Source: Aquipuribacter nitratireducens (GTDB taxonomy: Bacteria > Actinomycetota > Actinomycetes > Actinomycetales > JBBAYJ01). Taken from it: 64,000 bases of DNA. The DNA lies in NCBI RefSeq assembly GCF_037860835.1, contig NZ_JBBEOG010000001.1, positions 682,001 through 746,000 on the forward strand, in the 5' to 3' direction. A program made the position numbers and the translations under genes. This document shows positions 33,677-44,153 of the stretch, one piece after another (the stretch's first letter is position 1; each line of letters starts with the position of its first letter). The notes under the pieces were generated by a model that saw only the letters and a list, made by a program, of their open reading frames with translations, was not told the origin of the DNA and did no database searches.

Positions 33677-36583
33677 GTGGGATTCATCGACCGCATGCTC
33701 CGGGTGGGCGAGGGCAAGGTCCTCCGGCGCCTGACGACGATCGCCGACCAGGTCAACGCCATCGAGGACGAGTTCGTCGCGATGAGCGACGCCGAGCTGC
33801 GCGGGGAGACCGACCGGCTCAAGGCGCGGCTGGCCGACGGGGAGACGCTCGAGCGGCTCATGCCCGAGGCCTTCGCGGCGGTGCGGGAGGCGTCCAAGCG
33901 CACCCTCGGGTTCCGGCACTTCGACGTGCAGGTCATGGGCGGCGCGGCCCTCCACCTCGGCAACATCGCGGAGATGAAGACCGGTGAGGGCAAGACCCTC
34001 GTCGCGACGCTGCCCGCCTACCTCAACGCGCTCACCGGGCGCGGCGTCCACGTCGTCACCGTCAACGACTACCTCGCCCGGTACCAGAGCGACCTCATGG
34101 GCCGCGTCTACCGGTTCCTCGGCATGGAGACCGGGGTCGTCCTCAACGGCCAGACCCCGACCGAGCGTCGCCAGATGTACGCCGCCGACATCACGTACGG
34201 CACGAACAACGAGTTCGGCTTCGACTACCTCCGCGACAACATGGCGCAGAGCCTGCAGAACCTCGTGCAGCGCGACCACTACTTCGCGATCGTCGACGAG
34301 GTCGACTCGATCCTCGTCGACGAGGCACGTACGCCGCTCATCATCTCCGGGCCCGTCGAGCAGCCGCAGAAGTGGTACCAGGAGTTCGCGAGGCTCGCGG
34401 CCCGGATGGAGGCCGACACCCACTACGAGGTCGACGAGAAGAAGCGCACCGTCGGTGTCACCGAGGACGGCATCGCCCTCGTGGAGGACCACCTCGGCGT
34501 GGAGAACCTCTACGAGTCGGAGAACACGCCGCTCATCGGCTTCCTCAACAACGCCGTCAAGGCGAAGGAGCTGTACAAGCGGGACCGCGACTACGTCGTC
34601 ATCGACGGCAACGTCAACATCGTCGACGAGCACACCGGGCGCATGCTGCCCGGCCGCCGCTACTCCGAGGGCATGCACCAGGCCATCGAGGCGAAGGAGG
34701 GCGTGACGATCCAGCGGGAGAACCAGACGCTGGCCTCGATCACGCTCCAGAACTACTTCCGGATGTACAACAAGCTCGCCGGGATGACCGGTACGGCGAA
34801 GACGGAGGAGACGGAGTTCAGCCAGATCTACGGCATGGGCGTCGTCGAGATCCCGACGAACCGGCCGATGGTCCGCGCCGACGAGGTCGACGTCGTCTAC
34901 AAGAACGAGGACGCGAAGTACCGCGCGATCCTCTCCGACATCGTCGAGCGGCACGAGAAGGGCCAGCCGGTGCTCGTCGGCACGACGAGCGTCGAGAAGT
35001 CCGAGCGGGTCTCCCGGGCCCTGCAGAAGGCCGGCATCCCGCACGAGGTCCTCAACGCCAAGCAGCACGAGCGTGAGGCCGCGGTCGTCGCCATGGCCGG
35101 TCGCACCGGCGCCGTCACCGTCGCCACCAACATGGCAGGGCGCGGCACCGACATCATGCTCGGCGGCAACGCGGAGTTCATGGCCGTCGAGGCGATGCGG
35201 GCCCGCGGCCTCGACCCGAACGAGGACCCCGAGGCGTACGAGGCGGCGTGGCCCGACGAGCTGGACACGGCGAAGGCCGCCGTGGCCGCCGACGCCGACA
35301 AGGTCCTCGAGGCGGGCGGTCTCTACGTCCTCGGCACCGAGCGGCACGAGTCGCGCCGCATCGACAACCAGCTCCGCGGCCGCTCCGGTCGGCAGGGCGA
35401 CCCGGGCGAGAGCCGCTTCTACCTCGCGCTCAGCGACGACCTCATGCGGATGTTCAACTCGGGGCTCGTCGAGGGCTTCCTCGAGCGGACCGGGGTCTCG
35501 GAGGACGAGCCCATCCGCTCGAAGATGGTGAGCCGCTCCATCGAGAGCGCCCAGAAGCAGGTCGAGGCCCGCAACTTCGAGATCCGCAAGAACGTCCTCA
35601 AGTACGACGACGTCCTCAACATGCAGCGCACCGTCATCTACAAGGAGCGCCGCCGCGTCCTGGAGCACGCCGACCTCGGCGACGAGGTCCGCCACTTCGC
35701 CGCCGACGTCGTCGAGGGCTACGTCCGCGCCGCCACGAGCGAGCCGCACGCCGAGGACTGGGACCTCGACCAGCTGTGGCAGGACCTGCGGGCGGTGTAC
35801 CCGGTGGGCGTCCAGCAGGAGGAGGTGCTCGCCGAGCACGGCGGCCTGCAGGGCGTCTCGCCGCAGGTCCTCGTCGACGAGCTCACCGCCGACGTCCGCG
35901 TCGCCTACGACGCGCGCGAGGAGGAGATGAGCCCCGCGCTCATGCGCCAGCTCGAACGGCGGGTCGTGCTCGGGGTCATCGACCGCAAGTGGCGCGAGCA
36001 CCTGTACGAGATGGACTACCTGCAGGACGGCATCGGCCTGCGGGCCATGGCCCAGCGCAACCCGCTCGTGGAGTACCAGCGCGAGGGCTTCGACATGTTC
36101 CAGGCGATGACGGAGGGCATCAAGGAGGAGACGGTCCGGCTCGTCTTCGCCGCCCAGCTCACCGCCGCCCCGCAGCGTCCGCCCGCCGGGGTGGAGGTCG
36201 TCGACGGCGGCGGGTCCGAGCCCGTCGCGGTCGGTGCCGGTGCCCGGACCGCGGGTGCGGCCGCTGCCGGCGCCGCCACGGGCGGCACGGCCGGCGGAGC
36301 CGGGGCCCCCGCCCAGCCCCCGACCGGGACCGAGCCCGGGGAGCCGGCGGACAAGACACCGGCCGCCGCCGCGGAGGCGGAGCCCGAGGTCCCCGCCTCG
36401 TTCTCCGTCCCGGGCCTCGACCAGCGCGTCGGCGCGCTGTCGTACACCGCCCCCACGCTCGACGGTGAGGCCCCCGGCGAGCCGGGGACGAGCGGGGCCC
36501 GCCCGGCGGGCCGCGGCGGGGCCGACGGCGCCAACCGCGCCCAGCGCCGCGCCGCCGCGAAGCGGGACAAGCGCCAGGGCTGA
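33677..36583 (+). CDS. secA: Preprotein translocase ATPase SecA (SecA1 type)
   Basis: 968 residues. ATP-driven motor for Sec export at the membrane. Walker A MKTGEGKT at 100-107, [19 protein letters not shown] near 204-222, [13 protein letters not shown] in the second nucleotide-binding fold and [18 protein letters not shown] are all intact. The C-terminal 130 residues are Ala/Gly/Pro-rich and end in a basic [11 protein letters not shown] segment; the zinc-binding SEC-C motif is absent, as in actinobacterial SecA1. GTG 33677 is chosen because TACGAT lies 7 nt upstream; the overlapping ATG 33668 would start inside that hexamer. Confidence 0.97.
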   Translation: MGFIDRMLRVGEGKVLRRLTTIADQVNAIEDEFVAMSDAELRGETDRLKARLADGETLERLMPEAFAAVREASKRTLGFRHFDVQVMGGAALHLGNIAEMKTGEGKTLVATLPAYLNALTGRGVHVVTVNDYLARYQSDLMGRVYRFLGMETGVVLNGQTPTERRQMYAADITYGTNNEFGFDYLRDNMAQSLQNLVQRDHYFAIVDEVDSILVDEARTPLIISGPVEQPQKWYQEFARLAARMEADTHYEVDEKKRTVGVTEDGIALVEDHLGVENLYESENTPLIGFLNNAVKAKELYKRDRDYVVIDGNVNIVDEHTGRMLPGRRYSEGMHQAIEAKEGVTIQRENQTLASITLQNYFRMYNKLAGMTGTAKTEETEFSQIYGMGVVEIPTNRPMVRADEVDVVYKNEDAKYRAILSDIVERHEKGQPVLVGTTSVEKSERVSRALQKAGIPHEVLNAKQHEREAAVVAMAGRTGAVTVATNMAGRGTDIMLGGNAEFMAVEAMRARGLDPNEDPEAYEAAWPDELDTAKAAVAADADKVLEAGGLYVLGTERHESRRIDNQLRGRSGRQGDPGESRFYLALSDDLMRMFNSGLVEGFLERTGVSEDEPIRSKMVSRSIESAQKQVEARNFEIRKNVLKYDDVLNMQRTVIYKERRRVLEHADLGDEVRHFAADVVEGYVRAATSEPHAEDWDLDQLWQDLRAVYPVGVQQEEVLAEHGGLQGVSPQVLVDELTADVRVAYDAREEEMSPALMRQLERRVVLGVIDRKWREHLYEMDYLQDGIGLRAMAQRNPLVEYQREGFDMFQAMTEGIKEETVRLVFAAQLTAAPQRPPAGVEVVDGGGSEPVAVGAGARTAGAAAAGAATGGTAGGAGAPAQPPTGTEPGEPADKTPAAAAEAEPEVPASFSVPGLDQRVGALSYTAPTLDGEAPGEPGTSGARPAGRGGADGANRAQRRAAAKRDKRQG

Positions 36584-36691
36584 CCCGCCCGCGCCGCGCA
36601 CGTCGGCCTCCGTGTCGACCTCCGGCCGGTAGGCCTGCGTCCCTGCTGACATACCGGCACGAGCTCTGCCTCCGTTCGACGGGTGGGGGAG

Positions 36692-37372
36692 TCAGCCGAG
36701 CTCGAGCGCCACGAGCCGCCAGCGGCCGTCGCTGCCGTCGAGGCGGGCCGCGACGGCGCGGGCGCGCACCCCGTCGAGGACCACGGCGCTGACCTCCAGG
36801 GCGCGGCTGCCCGCCGGGGCGCTGCGCACGCTGCGGACCACCGGTCGACGGGCGACCGCCGTGGCCGCGCCCCGACCGGTGGCCGCGTGCTCGAGGAGGA
36901 CCCGCTGGCGGAGCTCGGCGTAGACCTCCGGCGTCGTCCAGCGCAGCAGCTGCGACGGCGGGCGGTGACCGCGCACGACGTCGACGACGGCCTGGACGAG
37001 ACGGCGCACGAGGTCGTCCGGGCAGTCCCGGGCAGCGGCCCCCCGGCCCTCGTGACCGCCGTCGGGCGACGCGCCGTCACCGTCGCGGCCGACGCCCGCG
37101 GTGTCGGTCTCGTCGACGAGGGACCGGAAGATCGGCAACGGCACGTGGGTCGCCCGCGACGGCGCCCGCGACGCGCGGACGGCCCGCGGCGACCACCGCG
37201 CCCGCGCGGGCTCCGGCACGTCGTGCACGTGCGGTCGCCGCGGCTCCACCGGCTCGACGGGCCCGTCGGGCCCGTCCGGCCCCGCGGGACGCCCGGCGCA
37301 CGGCGCCACGGGTGCCGGGCGCCACGCGGGCACCGCAGGTGCCGGGGCTGCCGCGATCGTCGCTGTCGTCAT
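36692..37372 (-). CDS. DUF6459 family protein (Rv3235-like)
   Basis: 226 residues. The N-terminal half is Pro/Ala/Arg-rich and low in complexity. The conserved part is about 115-226: DDLVRRLVQAVVDVVRGHRP, QLLRWTTPEVYAELRQRVL, and closing strands ending WRLVALELG, matching a family placed next to secA on the opposite strand in mycobacteria (Rv3235). No enzymatic motif. ATG has GAGGGA about 5 nt upstream. Function unknown. Confidence 0.75.
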   Translation of the reverse strand: MTTATIAAAPAPAVPAWRPAPVAPCAGRPAGPDGPDGPVEPVEPRRPHVHDVPEPARARWSPRAVRASRAPSRATHVPLPIFRSLVDETDTAGVGRDGDGASPDGGHEGRGAAARDCPDDLVRRLVQAVVDVVRGHRPPSQLLRWTTPEVYAELRQRVLLEHAATGRGAATAVARRPVVRSVRSAPAGSRALEVSAVVLDGVRARAVAARLDGSDGRWRLVALELG

Positions 37373-37534
37373 CGTCGTCCCTCTCTCACCGGCCCTTCAG
37401 GGCGCTGCGCCTGTGGCAGGTGCCCCGCGCGGCCGCGCCGTGACAACGACAGGCGGCGCGTCACGGGACGACGCCGCGCCGGACCTGCCCTACCGGTGGG
37501 TAACAAGGGGGGTGGGCTCGGTAGCATCACAGGG

Positions 37535-38989
37535 ATGTCCGACCGCCTGAGCGCTCTGGACGCCTCGTTCCTCTACGCCGAGGAGCCCGGCGCGCCTCAG
37601 CACGTCGGCACCGTCATGACCTTCGAGGGCCCGCTCGACTTCCCCCGCCTCCAGCGGCACGTCGCGGGCCGCATCGCGTTCGTGCCCCGCTACCGCAAGC
37701 GCGTCCGCGCCGTGCCCGGTGGGCTCGCGAACCCCGTGTGGGTCGACGACGCCCGCTTCGACCTCGCCTTCCACGTGCGCCGTTCCGCGCTGCCGCGCCC
37801 CGGCACGCTCGACCAGCTGCGCGAGCTCGTCGCACGGGTCCACCCCCGTCAGCTCGACCGCAGCCGTCCCCTGTGGGAGCTGTACGTCGTCGAGGGCCTC
37901 GAGGGCGACCGGTTCGCCCTGGTGAGCAAGGCCCACCAGGCGCTCGTCGACGGCGTCCACGCCCTCGACCTCGCACAGGTCGTCCTCGACGCGTCCCCCG
38001 AGGCCGTGGAGGCGCCTCCGGACGCGTGGCGGCCGGCCCCCGAGCCGTCGGTGCTCGACCTCGTGGCGGGGGCGGCGCTCGAGGCCGCGCAGCGGCCCGG
38101 CGAGGCGGTGCGGACCGTCCGCCGCCGGGCCGCGGAGGTCCAGCAGGGCGCCGCGCGCGTCGCCGGGTCCCTCACCCGGCTCGCCGTGCAGCGCAGCGCT
38201 CCCGAGAGCCCGCTCGACGTCGAGCTGTCGCAGCAGCGCCGCTACGCCGTCGCGTCCCACGACCTCGCCGAGTTCCGCGACGTCGCCCGCCGCCACGGCA
38301 AGGAGGCCGACAACACCCGCTCCCCGGGAGCGCTCGGGGTGCGCCCGACGGTCAACGACGTCGTCCTCGCCGTGCTCGCGGGGACCCTCCGGACGTGGCT
38401 GCAGGCGCGCGGGGCGGTCGTCACGCCCACCACCCGGGTCCGGGCGCTCGTTCCGGTGAGCGTGCTGCCCGCGGACGGCGACGACGAGCAGCGCATGCTC
38501 GAGCCGCCCGGAGCCCGGGCCGACTCGGCGTTCGGCACGACGGTCGACGGCCAGCTCGTCGACCTGCCCGTCGGGGAGCCGAGCCCCGTCATGCGGCTGC
38601 ACCAGGTCGCCTACCAGCTGAGCCCGCACCGCGAGGGCGGGCGGGCCGTGCGCGCCCGCGAGCTCGCCGCCCTCGCGGGTTTCGCGCCGCCCACGCTCCA
38701 CAGCCTCGGGGTGCGGGTCGCGGCCGGGCTGTCGCGGCGGTGGTTCAACCTGCTCGTCACCAACGTGCCCGGCCCGCAGGAGCCGATGTACTGCGCCGGG
38801 GCGCGGCTCGCCGAGACCTACCCCGTCATCCCCCTGTCGCCGGGGCACGCCCTCGCCGTAGGCGTGACGAGCTACGACGGGCGCGTCTTCGTCGGCTTCA
38901 ACGCCGACCGGGACGCCGTCGCCGACGTCGGGGAGATGCCGACGTACCTCGCCGAGGCGCTCGCCGAGCTGCGGGAGACGGCCCGGTGA
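37535..38989 (+). CDS. Wax ester synthase / diacylglycerol acyltransferase family protein with altered active site
   Basis: 484 residues. The WS/DGAT N-terminus MSDRLSALDASFLYAE, the PTVNDVVLAVLAG block and FNLLVTNVPGPQEPMY are characteristic of triacylglycerol synthases. The catalytic motif HHxxxDG reads HQALVDG (His134, Gln135), so the second histidine, the presumed base, is replaced; activity may be altered or lost. TAGCAT lies 7 nt before the ATG. The next gene starts within its stop codon (GTGA), linking it to a patatin lipase. Position matches Rv3233c/Rv3234c. Confidence 0.9.
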   Translation: MSDRLSALDASFLYAEEPGAPQHVGTVMTFEGPLDFPRLQRHVAGRIAFVPRYRKRVRAVPGGLANPVWVDDARFDLAFHVRRSALPRPGTLDQLRELVARVHPRQLDRSRPLWELYVVEGLEGDRFALVSKAHQALVDGVHALDLAQVVLDASPEAVEAPPDAWRPAPEPSVLDLVAGAALEAAQRPGEAVRTVRRRAAEVQQGAARVAGSLTRLAVQRSAPESPLDVELSQQRRYAVASHDLAEFRDVARRHGKEADNTRSPGALGVRPTVNDVVLAVLAGTLRTWLQARGAVVTPTTRVRALVPVSVLPADGDDEQRMLEPPGARADSAFGTTVDGQLVDLPVGEPSPVMRLHQVAYQLSPHREGGRAVRARELAALAGFAPPTLHSLGVRVAAGLSRRWFNLLVTNVPGPQEPMYCAGARLAETYPVIPLSPGHALAVGVTSYDGRVFVGFNADRDAVADVGEMPTYLAEALAELRETAR

Positions 38990-40095
38990 GCCCGCGTTCG
39001 GCGCGCCGCGGGAGGACGCGGGGCCGCGGCGGGCGCCCGTCGTGGGGCCTCGTCCTCGGCGGTGGCGGGGTGCTCGGCGGGGCGTGGATGGTCGGCGCGC
39101 TCACCGCGTACGAGGAGGTGAGCGGACGCGACTGCCGCGACGCCGACGTCATCATCGGCACGTCCGTCGGGGCGTTCGCGGCGGCCCTGCTGGGTGCCGG
39201 CGCCTCGGTGGCCGACTGGCGCGCCCACCAGGAGGGTCGTGCCGTGCGTCACGGTCCGATGGCGGGGCTGTCGTGGGACTACGACGTCGACAGCGGCGGG
39301 GCGACGCCACCGACGCCGGGCCGCCGACCCGGCTCGCCCGGCCTCGTCACCTCCGGCGTGCGGCGCCTGCGCCGGCTGCCGCCGACCGCCGTCCTGTCCG
39401 GTCTCGTCCCGGAGGGCCGCGGCTCCATGACGCGGATCGGGGAGACCGTCGACGGGCTCCTCGGCGGCCGCGACTGGGTCCGCCGGCGCGGCGTGCGCGT
39501 CGTCGCCCTCGACTACGACTCCGGGCACCGCACCGTGTTCGCCGGGCCCACGGACCAGCCCGACGCCGACCGCCACCGCCGCCACACCGTGCGCGGTGCC
39601 CGTCTCCCGGACGCCGTCATGGCGTCGTGCGCGATCCCCGGCTGGTACGCGCCCGTGCGGATCGGGGACCACCGCTACGTCGACGGGGGCGCCTGGTCGA
39701 GCACCAACGTCGACCTCGTCGCCGCCGACCACCTCGACGAGGTCGTCGTCGTCGCGCCCATGGTGTGCTTCGCTCCCGACCGGCCCCGCAGCTTCGCCCA
39801 GATCGTCGACCGGCAGTGGCGGGCGTCGGTGACGGCCCGCTGCCTGCGGGAGGTGCAGGCCGCCCACGCCGCCGGCACGGCCGTCACCGTCATCGGGCCG
39901 TCCGCGGAGGACCTCGAGGCGGTCGGACCCAACGTCATGGACCCCAACCGGCGACGCCGGGTCCTCGAGACCTCCCTGCGCACCTCGCGGGCCGCGCTCG
40001 CCGACCCCGAGCCCCTCGAGCTGCCCGTGCCGCCCGCGCCGAGCGCGCCCGCCGACGCCCGTCACCAGCGCGACGCGGCCGGGGCCCGCCGGTGA
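38986..40095 (+). CDS. Patatin-like phospholipase
   Basis: 369 residues. Oxyanion loop LVLGGGGVLGGAWMVGAL, nucleophile elbow GTSVG (Ser60) and catalytic Asp233 in YVDGGAW form a complete patatin dyad. Expected to hydrolyse acyl lipids. Its GTG overlaps the WS/DGAT stop and its own stop overlaps the next start, so lipid synthesis and hydrolysis genes are in one coupled operon. The C-terminal 40 residues are Pro/Ala-rich. Confidence 0.9.
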   Translation: MSPRSARRGRTRGRGGRPSWGLVLGGGGVLGGAWMVGALTAYEEVSGRDCRDADVIIGTSVGAFAAALLGAGASVADWRAHQEGRAVRHGPMAGLSWDYDVDSGGATPPTPGRRPGSPGLVTSGVRRLRRLPPTAVLSGLVPEGRGSMTRIGETVDGLLGGRDWVRRRGVRVVALDYDSGHRTVFAGPTDQPDADRHRRHTVRGARLPDAVMASCAIPGWYAPVRIGDHRYVDGGAWSSTNVDLVAADHLDEVVVVAPMVCFAPDRPRSFAQIVDRQWRASVTARCLREVQAAHAAGTAVTVIGPSAEDLEAVGPNVMDPNRRRRVLETSLRTSRAALADPEPLELPVPPAPSAPADARHQRDAAGARR

Positions 40096-40619
40096 AGGGG
40101 GTCCGGGTCTACCTGCCGACGACCTGGGCGGCTCTCCCTGCGCTCGCGACGGCCGGCGTGCCGCCCGCCACGACGGGCTACGCCGCCACCGCGGCGCTCG
40201 CCGAGGCCCTGGACGTGCCGGTCCGCCAGGACGAGCTGCTCGAGGACGCCCCGGACACCTCCGAGCACCTCGACGACCTCCACGCCGCGGCGGCCGCCGC
40301 GGCCGCCGACCACTCCCTCCTCCTGCTCGCCGACGGCCCCGAGCCCGGCCCGGCGCGTCGCGCCGTCGTCGTCGCGGTCGCGCACGTCTCGACGGTGCCC
40401 GGTCACGGCGAGCACCCGGGAGCCGTTCGGCTCGAGGAGGCCGTGCCGTGGTCGCGCGTGGAGGCCGTGCTCGCCGACGGTCCCGGCGACGAGCCGGCCG
40501 TGGCGGCAGCCCTCGCGGCGCTCGGGGCCGACGCGGACGCGGGGCTCGAGCGCGCGGTGGCCGTGCTCGACGACGTCGCGCTCGGCTGGTTCGCGCCGTC
40601 GGAGGTCGCGGCGCCCTGA
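40092..40619 (+). CDS. DUF6912 family protein
   Basis: 175 residues beginning KGVRVYLPTTWAALPALATAG, the family's opening strand; the rest is an Ala-rich alpha/beta protein (DHSLLLLADG, RRAVVVAVAHVS, VPWSRVEAVLADGP). Conserved near secA and TAG-synthase genes in actinobacteria, function unknown. GTG overlaps the patatin stop (GTGA); third gene of the coupled operon. Confidence 0.75.
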   Translation: MKGVRVYLPTTWAALPALATAGVPPATTGYAATAALAEALDVPVRQDELLEDAPDTSEHLDDLHAAAAAAAADHSLLLLADGPEPGPARRAVVVAVAHVSTVPGHGEHPGAVRLEEAVPWSRVEAVLADGPGDEPAVAAALAALGADADAGLERAVAVLDDVALGWFAPSEVAAP

Positions 40620-40654
40620 GGGTCCGTCGCCGGCCCGTGGCTAGGCTCCCGGGC

Positions 40655-42574
40655 GTGGCCGCCCCGACCCCCGACGTGCACGACGAGCTGTTCGAGCTGC
40701 GCCTGGAGCGCTGGCTCCCGGACCTCGACGCGGGTCTGGCCGGGGCGTACGAGCCGGAGCAGTGCGAGGCGCTCCGCACCGCCGTCGTACGGGTCCTGCG
40801 GCGTGCGCACGCGGCCCGGCGACCCGTGCTGCGACAGCACGACCAGCGGCGCCTGCTGCGTCCGGACTGGTTCCAGCGGGAGGACGTCCTCGGCTACGCC
40901 GCCTACACCGAGCGCTTCGCGGGCGACCTCGACGGCGTCCGGCGACGCATCGGCTACCTCGAGGAGCTGGGGGTCACGTACCTGCACCTCCTGCCGCTGC
41001 TGGAGCCCCGCCCCGGCGACAACGACGGCGGCTACGCGGTCGCGGACTACCGGCGCGTCCGGGCGGACCTCGGCACCAACGACGACCTCGCCCGCCTGGC
41101 CGACACCCTCCACGAGCACGGCATCAGCCTGTGCGTCGACCTCGTCCTCAACCACGTCGCGTACGAGCACGAGTGGGCGCGCCGGGCCCGGGCGGGGGAG
41201 GAGCGCTACCGCCGCTACTTCCGCGTGTTCCCCGACCGCAAGGAGCCGGACGCCTACGAGCAGACCCTGCCGGAGGTGTTCCCCGACTTCGCGCCCGGCA
41301 ACTTCACGTGGGACGACGACCTCGACGGCTGGGTGTGGACGACGTTCAACTCCTGGCAGTGGGACGTCGACTGGTCGAACCCCGACGTGTTCGTCGAGTA
41401 CCTCGAGATCGTCTGCCACCTCGCGAACCTCGGCGTCGACGTCCTCCGCCTCGACGCCATCGCGTTCCTGTGGAAGCGGCTCGGGACCACGTGCCAGAAC
41501 GAGCCGGAGGTGCACGCCCTCACGCAGGCCCTGCGCGCGGCGCTCCGCGTCGTCGCCCCCGCCGTCGCGCTCAAGGCCGAGGCGATCGTCGGGCCGCGCG
41601 ACCTCGTGCCGTACCTCGGCACCGGCCGCCACCACGGCAAGGTGAGCGACCTCGCGTACCACAACAGCCTCATGGTCCAGGTGTGGTCGATGCTCGCCAG
41701 CCGCGACGTCCGCCTCACCGTCCACGCCCTCCGGCAGTTCCCGCCCGTGCCGTCGACGACGGCGTGGATCACGTACGTCCGCTGCCACGACGACATCGGC
41801 TGGGCGGTCGACGACGGCGACGCCGCCGCGGTCGGGCTCAGCGGGTACGCCCACCGGGCCTTCCTCGCCGACTACTACACCGGCGGCTTCCCCGGCTCCT
41901 TCGGGCGCGGCCTCACGTTCCAGCACAACCCGGAGACCGGGGACCGGCGCACCTCCGGGACGGCGGCGTCGCTGCTCGGTGTCGACGCCGCCCTCGAGCA
42001 GCCCGAGGGCCCGGACCGCCTGCGCGCCCTCGACGGTGCCGTCGCGCGGCTGCTGCTCGCGCACGCCGTCGTCATCGGCTTCGGCGGGGTCCCCGTCATC
42101 TGGTCGGGCGACGAGCTCGGGCTGCGCGACGACCCCGTGTGGTTCGACGAACCGGGCCACGGGGGCGACAACCGCTGGGCGCACCGCCCCCGCATCCCGT
42201 GGGAGCCGAACGCGCTCGGGGAGCACGCCGCCGACCGGCACGACCCCACGAGCGTCGCCGGACGCGTGTTCGGCGGGCTCGCGGCACTCGCACGGGCCCG
42301 CGCCGGGCTGCCGCAGCTGCACGCGGCCGTGCCGAGCGAAGCCCTGGACCCCGTGCACGACGGCGTGCTCGCGATCGTGCGCCGGCACCCGGTCGGGTCG
42401 CTGCTCGCCCTCTACAACGTCACCGAGCACGCGGCCGACGTGCCGGGGTGGCTGCTGCACGCCCACGGGCTGGCTGCGGCCCGTGACCACGTCGCGGGTC
42501 GGGACGTGGACGTCGCCGCCCACGAGGTCCTCACGCTGCCGCCCTACGCCGCCTGCTGGCTCACCGCCCGCTGA
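40655..42574 (+). CDS. Amylosucrase-like GH13 glycoside hydrolase/transferase
   Basis: 639 residues. GH13 regions: DLVLNHVAYEHEWA (I), DVLRLDAIAF with nucleophile Asp267 (II), KAEAIVG with acid/base Glu309 (III), RCHDDIG with His378 and Asp379 (IV). The long N-terminal helical domain and overall blocks (WTTFNSWQWDVDW, SGTAASLLGV) resemble subfamily GH13_4 amylosucrase, which makes alpha-glucan from sucrose; sucrose hydrolase or a related trehalose-active enzyme remains possible. TAGGCT is 7 nt before the GTG. The last 31 bp overlap the convergent SDR gene. Confidence 0.85.
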   Translation: MAAPTPDVHDELFELRLERWLPDLDAGLAGAYEPEQCEALRTAVVRVLRRAHAARRPVLRQHDQRRLLRPDWFQREDVLGYAAYTERFAGDLDGVRRRIGYLEELGVTYLHLLPLLEPRPGDNDGGYAVADYRRVRADLGTNDDLARLADTLHEHGISLCVDLVLNHVAYEHEWARRARAGEERYRRYFRVFPDRKEPDAYEQTLPEVFPDFAPGNFTWDDDLDGWVWTTFNSWQWDVDWSNPDVFVEYLEIVCHLANLGVDVLRLDAIAFLWKRLGTTCQNEPEVHALTQALRAALRVVAPAVALKAEAIVGPRDLVPYLGTGRHHGKVSDLAYHNSLMVQVWSMLASRDVRLTVHALRQFPPVPSTTAWITYVRCHDDIGWAVDDGDAAAVGLSGYAHRAFLADYYTGGFPGSFGRGLTFQHNPETGDRRTSGTAASLLGVDAALEQPEGPDRLRALDGAVARLLLAHAVVIGFGGVPVIWSGDELGLRDDPVWFDEPGHGGDNRWAHRPRIPWEPNALGEHAADRHDPTSVAGRVFGGLAALARARAGLPQLHAAVPSEALDPVHDGVLAIVRRHPVGSLLALYNVTEHAADVPGWLLHAHGLAAARDHVAGRDVDVAAHEVLTLPPYAACWLTAR

Positions 42575-44064
42575 GGCTCCGCGGCGCGCTCGCGCTCGAG
42601 CCGCTCGGCGGCCAGCGCGACGTTCTGCTGCATGCCGCCGAACACGAAGGCGTGGAAGGGCAGGACGGCCAGCCAGTACGCCTCGCCCGGCAGCCCCCGG
42701 GGGTGGAACACCGCGCGCTGGCGGAAGAGGGTGCGGCCCACGGGGTCCTGCTCGACGCGCAGCTCCAGCCACGCCATGCCGGGGACCTTCATCTCGGCGC
42801 GCAGCCGCAGCAGCCGCAGCTCCTGCACCTCCTCGACCCGCCACCAGTCGAGCGCGTCCCCGACGGTGACCCGCGCCGGGTCCCGGCGTCCGCGCGTGAG
42901 GCCGGGTCCGCCGGAGAAGCGGTCGAGCCAGCCCCGCACCGACCACGCCAGCGGCCAGGAGTACCAGCCGTTCTCCCCGCCGATGCCCTGGATGACCGAC
43001 CACAGGTGCTCCGGCGACGCCCGCACGGGCGTGGCCCGCTCGTCGACGTAGAGGGACCCGCCGGCCCACTCCGGGTCGCTCGGCAGGGGGTCGCTCGGGG
43101 TGCCGGGCAGGCTCGCCGAGGACCACCGGGTGAGGACGGTCGCCTCCTTCACCCGCTGCAGCGCGAGCTCGACGGCGCGGTCGAAACCGAGCCGGCCCTC
43201 CGGCGGGTCGGGCACCCACGCGCGGATGTCGTCGTCGGTGGCGACGACCTCGTGGACGAGGCTCTCGACGAGGGGTTTCGCGATGCGGTGCGGCACGGGC
43301 GTCACCAGGCCCACCCAGTGCGCCGACAGCCCGGGGCTCAGCACGTTGAGGGGGAGGATGACGCGACGGCCCAGCCCGGCGACGGCCGCGTACCGCTGCA
43401 TCATGTCGGTGTACGTCAGCACGTCCGGCCCGCCGATGTCGAAGGCCCGGCTGACGTGCGGCGGGAGCGCGGCGACACCGACGAGGTAGCGGAGGACGTC
43501 GCGGACCGCGATGGGCTGGATGCGGTTGCGCACCCAGCGCGGCGTGATCATGGCGGGGAGCCGCTCCGTGAGGTAGCGGAGCATCTCGAAGGACGCGGAC
43601 CCGGACCCGAGGATGACGGCGGCCCGCAGCACGGTGGTCGGGACCCCCGAGGCGAGGAAGATCTCCCCGACCTCCCGGCGGGAGCGCATGTGGGGGGACA
43701 GCGTCGCCTCGTCCGGGTGGAGCCCTCCGAGGTAGACGATCCGGCCGACCCGCGCGTCCCGCGCCTCCCGCGCGAACAGGCGGGCCGCCTCCCTGTCGAG
43801 GGCCTCGAAGCGCGGTCCCGAGGCGAGGGAGTGGATGAGGTAGTACGCGACGTCGACGCCGTCGAGGGCGGCGCGGACGGCGTCCTCGTCGAGGGCGTCG
43901 CCGCGCACGACCTCGACCTCGTCGCGCCACGGCTGCCCGCCCAGGCGCTCCGGGTGCCGGGCGAGCGCGCGGACGCGGTAGCCCGCGCGGAGCAGCTCCG
44001 GGACGAGCCGGCCCCCGACGTACCCGGTGGCGCCGGTCACGAGGACGAGGGGGGAGCCGCTCAT
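42544..44064 (-). CDS. NAD(P)-binding SDR-like protein with C-terminal DUF2867
   Basis: 506 residues. N-terminal NmrA/SDR domain with nucleotide loop VTGATGYVGGRLVPELL (residues 8-24) and YYLIHSLASG; the C-terminal 170 residues (SLYVDERATPVRASPEHLWS onward) match DUF2867, an SRPBCC-like cavity domain. Function unknown, possibly lipid or quinone related. GAGACT lies 6 nt before the ATG. The TAG stop falls 31 bp inside the convergent amylosucrase gene. Confidence 0.85.
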   Translation of the reverse strand: MSGSPLVLVTGATGYVGGRLVPELLRAGYRVRALARHPERLGGQPWRDEVEVVRGDALDEDAVRAALDGVDVAYYLIHSLASGPRFEALDREAARLFAREARDARVGRIVYLGGLHPDEATLSPHMRSRREVGEIFLASGVPTTVLRAAVILGSGSASFEMLRYLTERLPAMITPRWVRNRIQPIAVRDVLRYLVGVAALPPHVSRAFDIGGPDVLTYTDMMQRYAAVAGLGRRVILPLNVLSPGLSAHWVGLVTPVPHRIAKPLVESLVHEVVATDDDIRAWVPDPPEGRLGFDRAVELALQRVKEATVLTRWSSASLPGTPSDPLPSDPEWAGGSLYVDERATPVRASPEHLWSVIQGIGGENGWYSWPLAWSVRGWLDRFSGGPGLTRGRRDPARVTVGDALDWWRVEEVQELRLLRLRAEMKVPGMAWLELRVEQDPVGRTLFRQRAVFHPRGLPGEAYWLAVLPFHAFVFGGMQQNVALAAERLERERAAEPQRAVSQQAA

Positions 44065-44153
44065 CCCCCCAGTCTCGGCACGGCCGCGGGGGCCCGCACC
44101 CGGGACGACGGCGGCGGAGGTCCGGGTGGTGCGCGGACCGAGCCGGAGCCGGG

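Noticed and set aside
36625-36658. Inverted repeat GCCGGTA/TACCGGC downstream of secA as terminator
   Set aside because: Arms of only 7 bp with a 20-nt loop and no T-tract; too weak.
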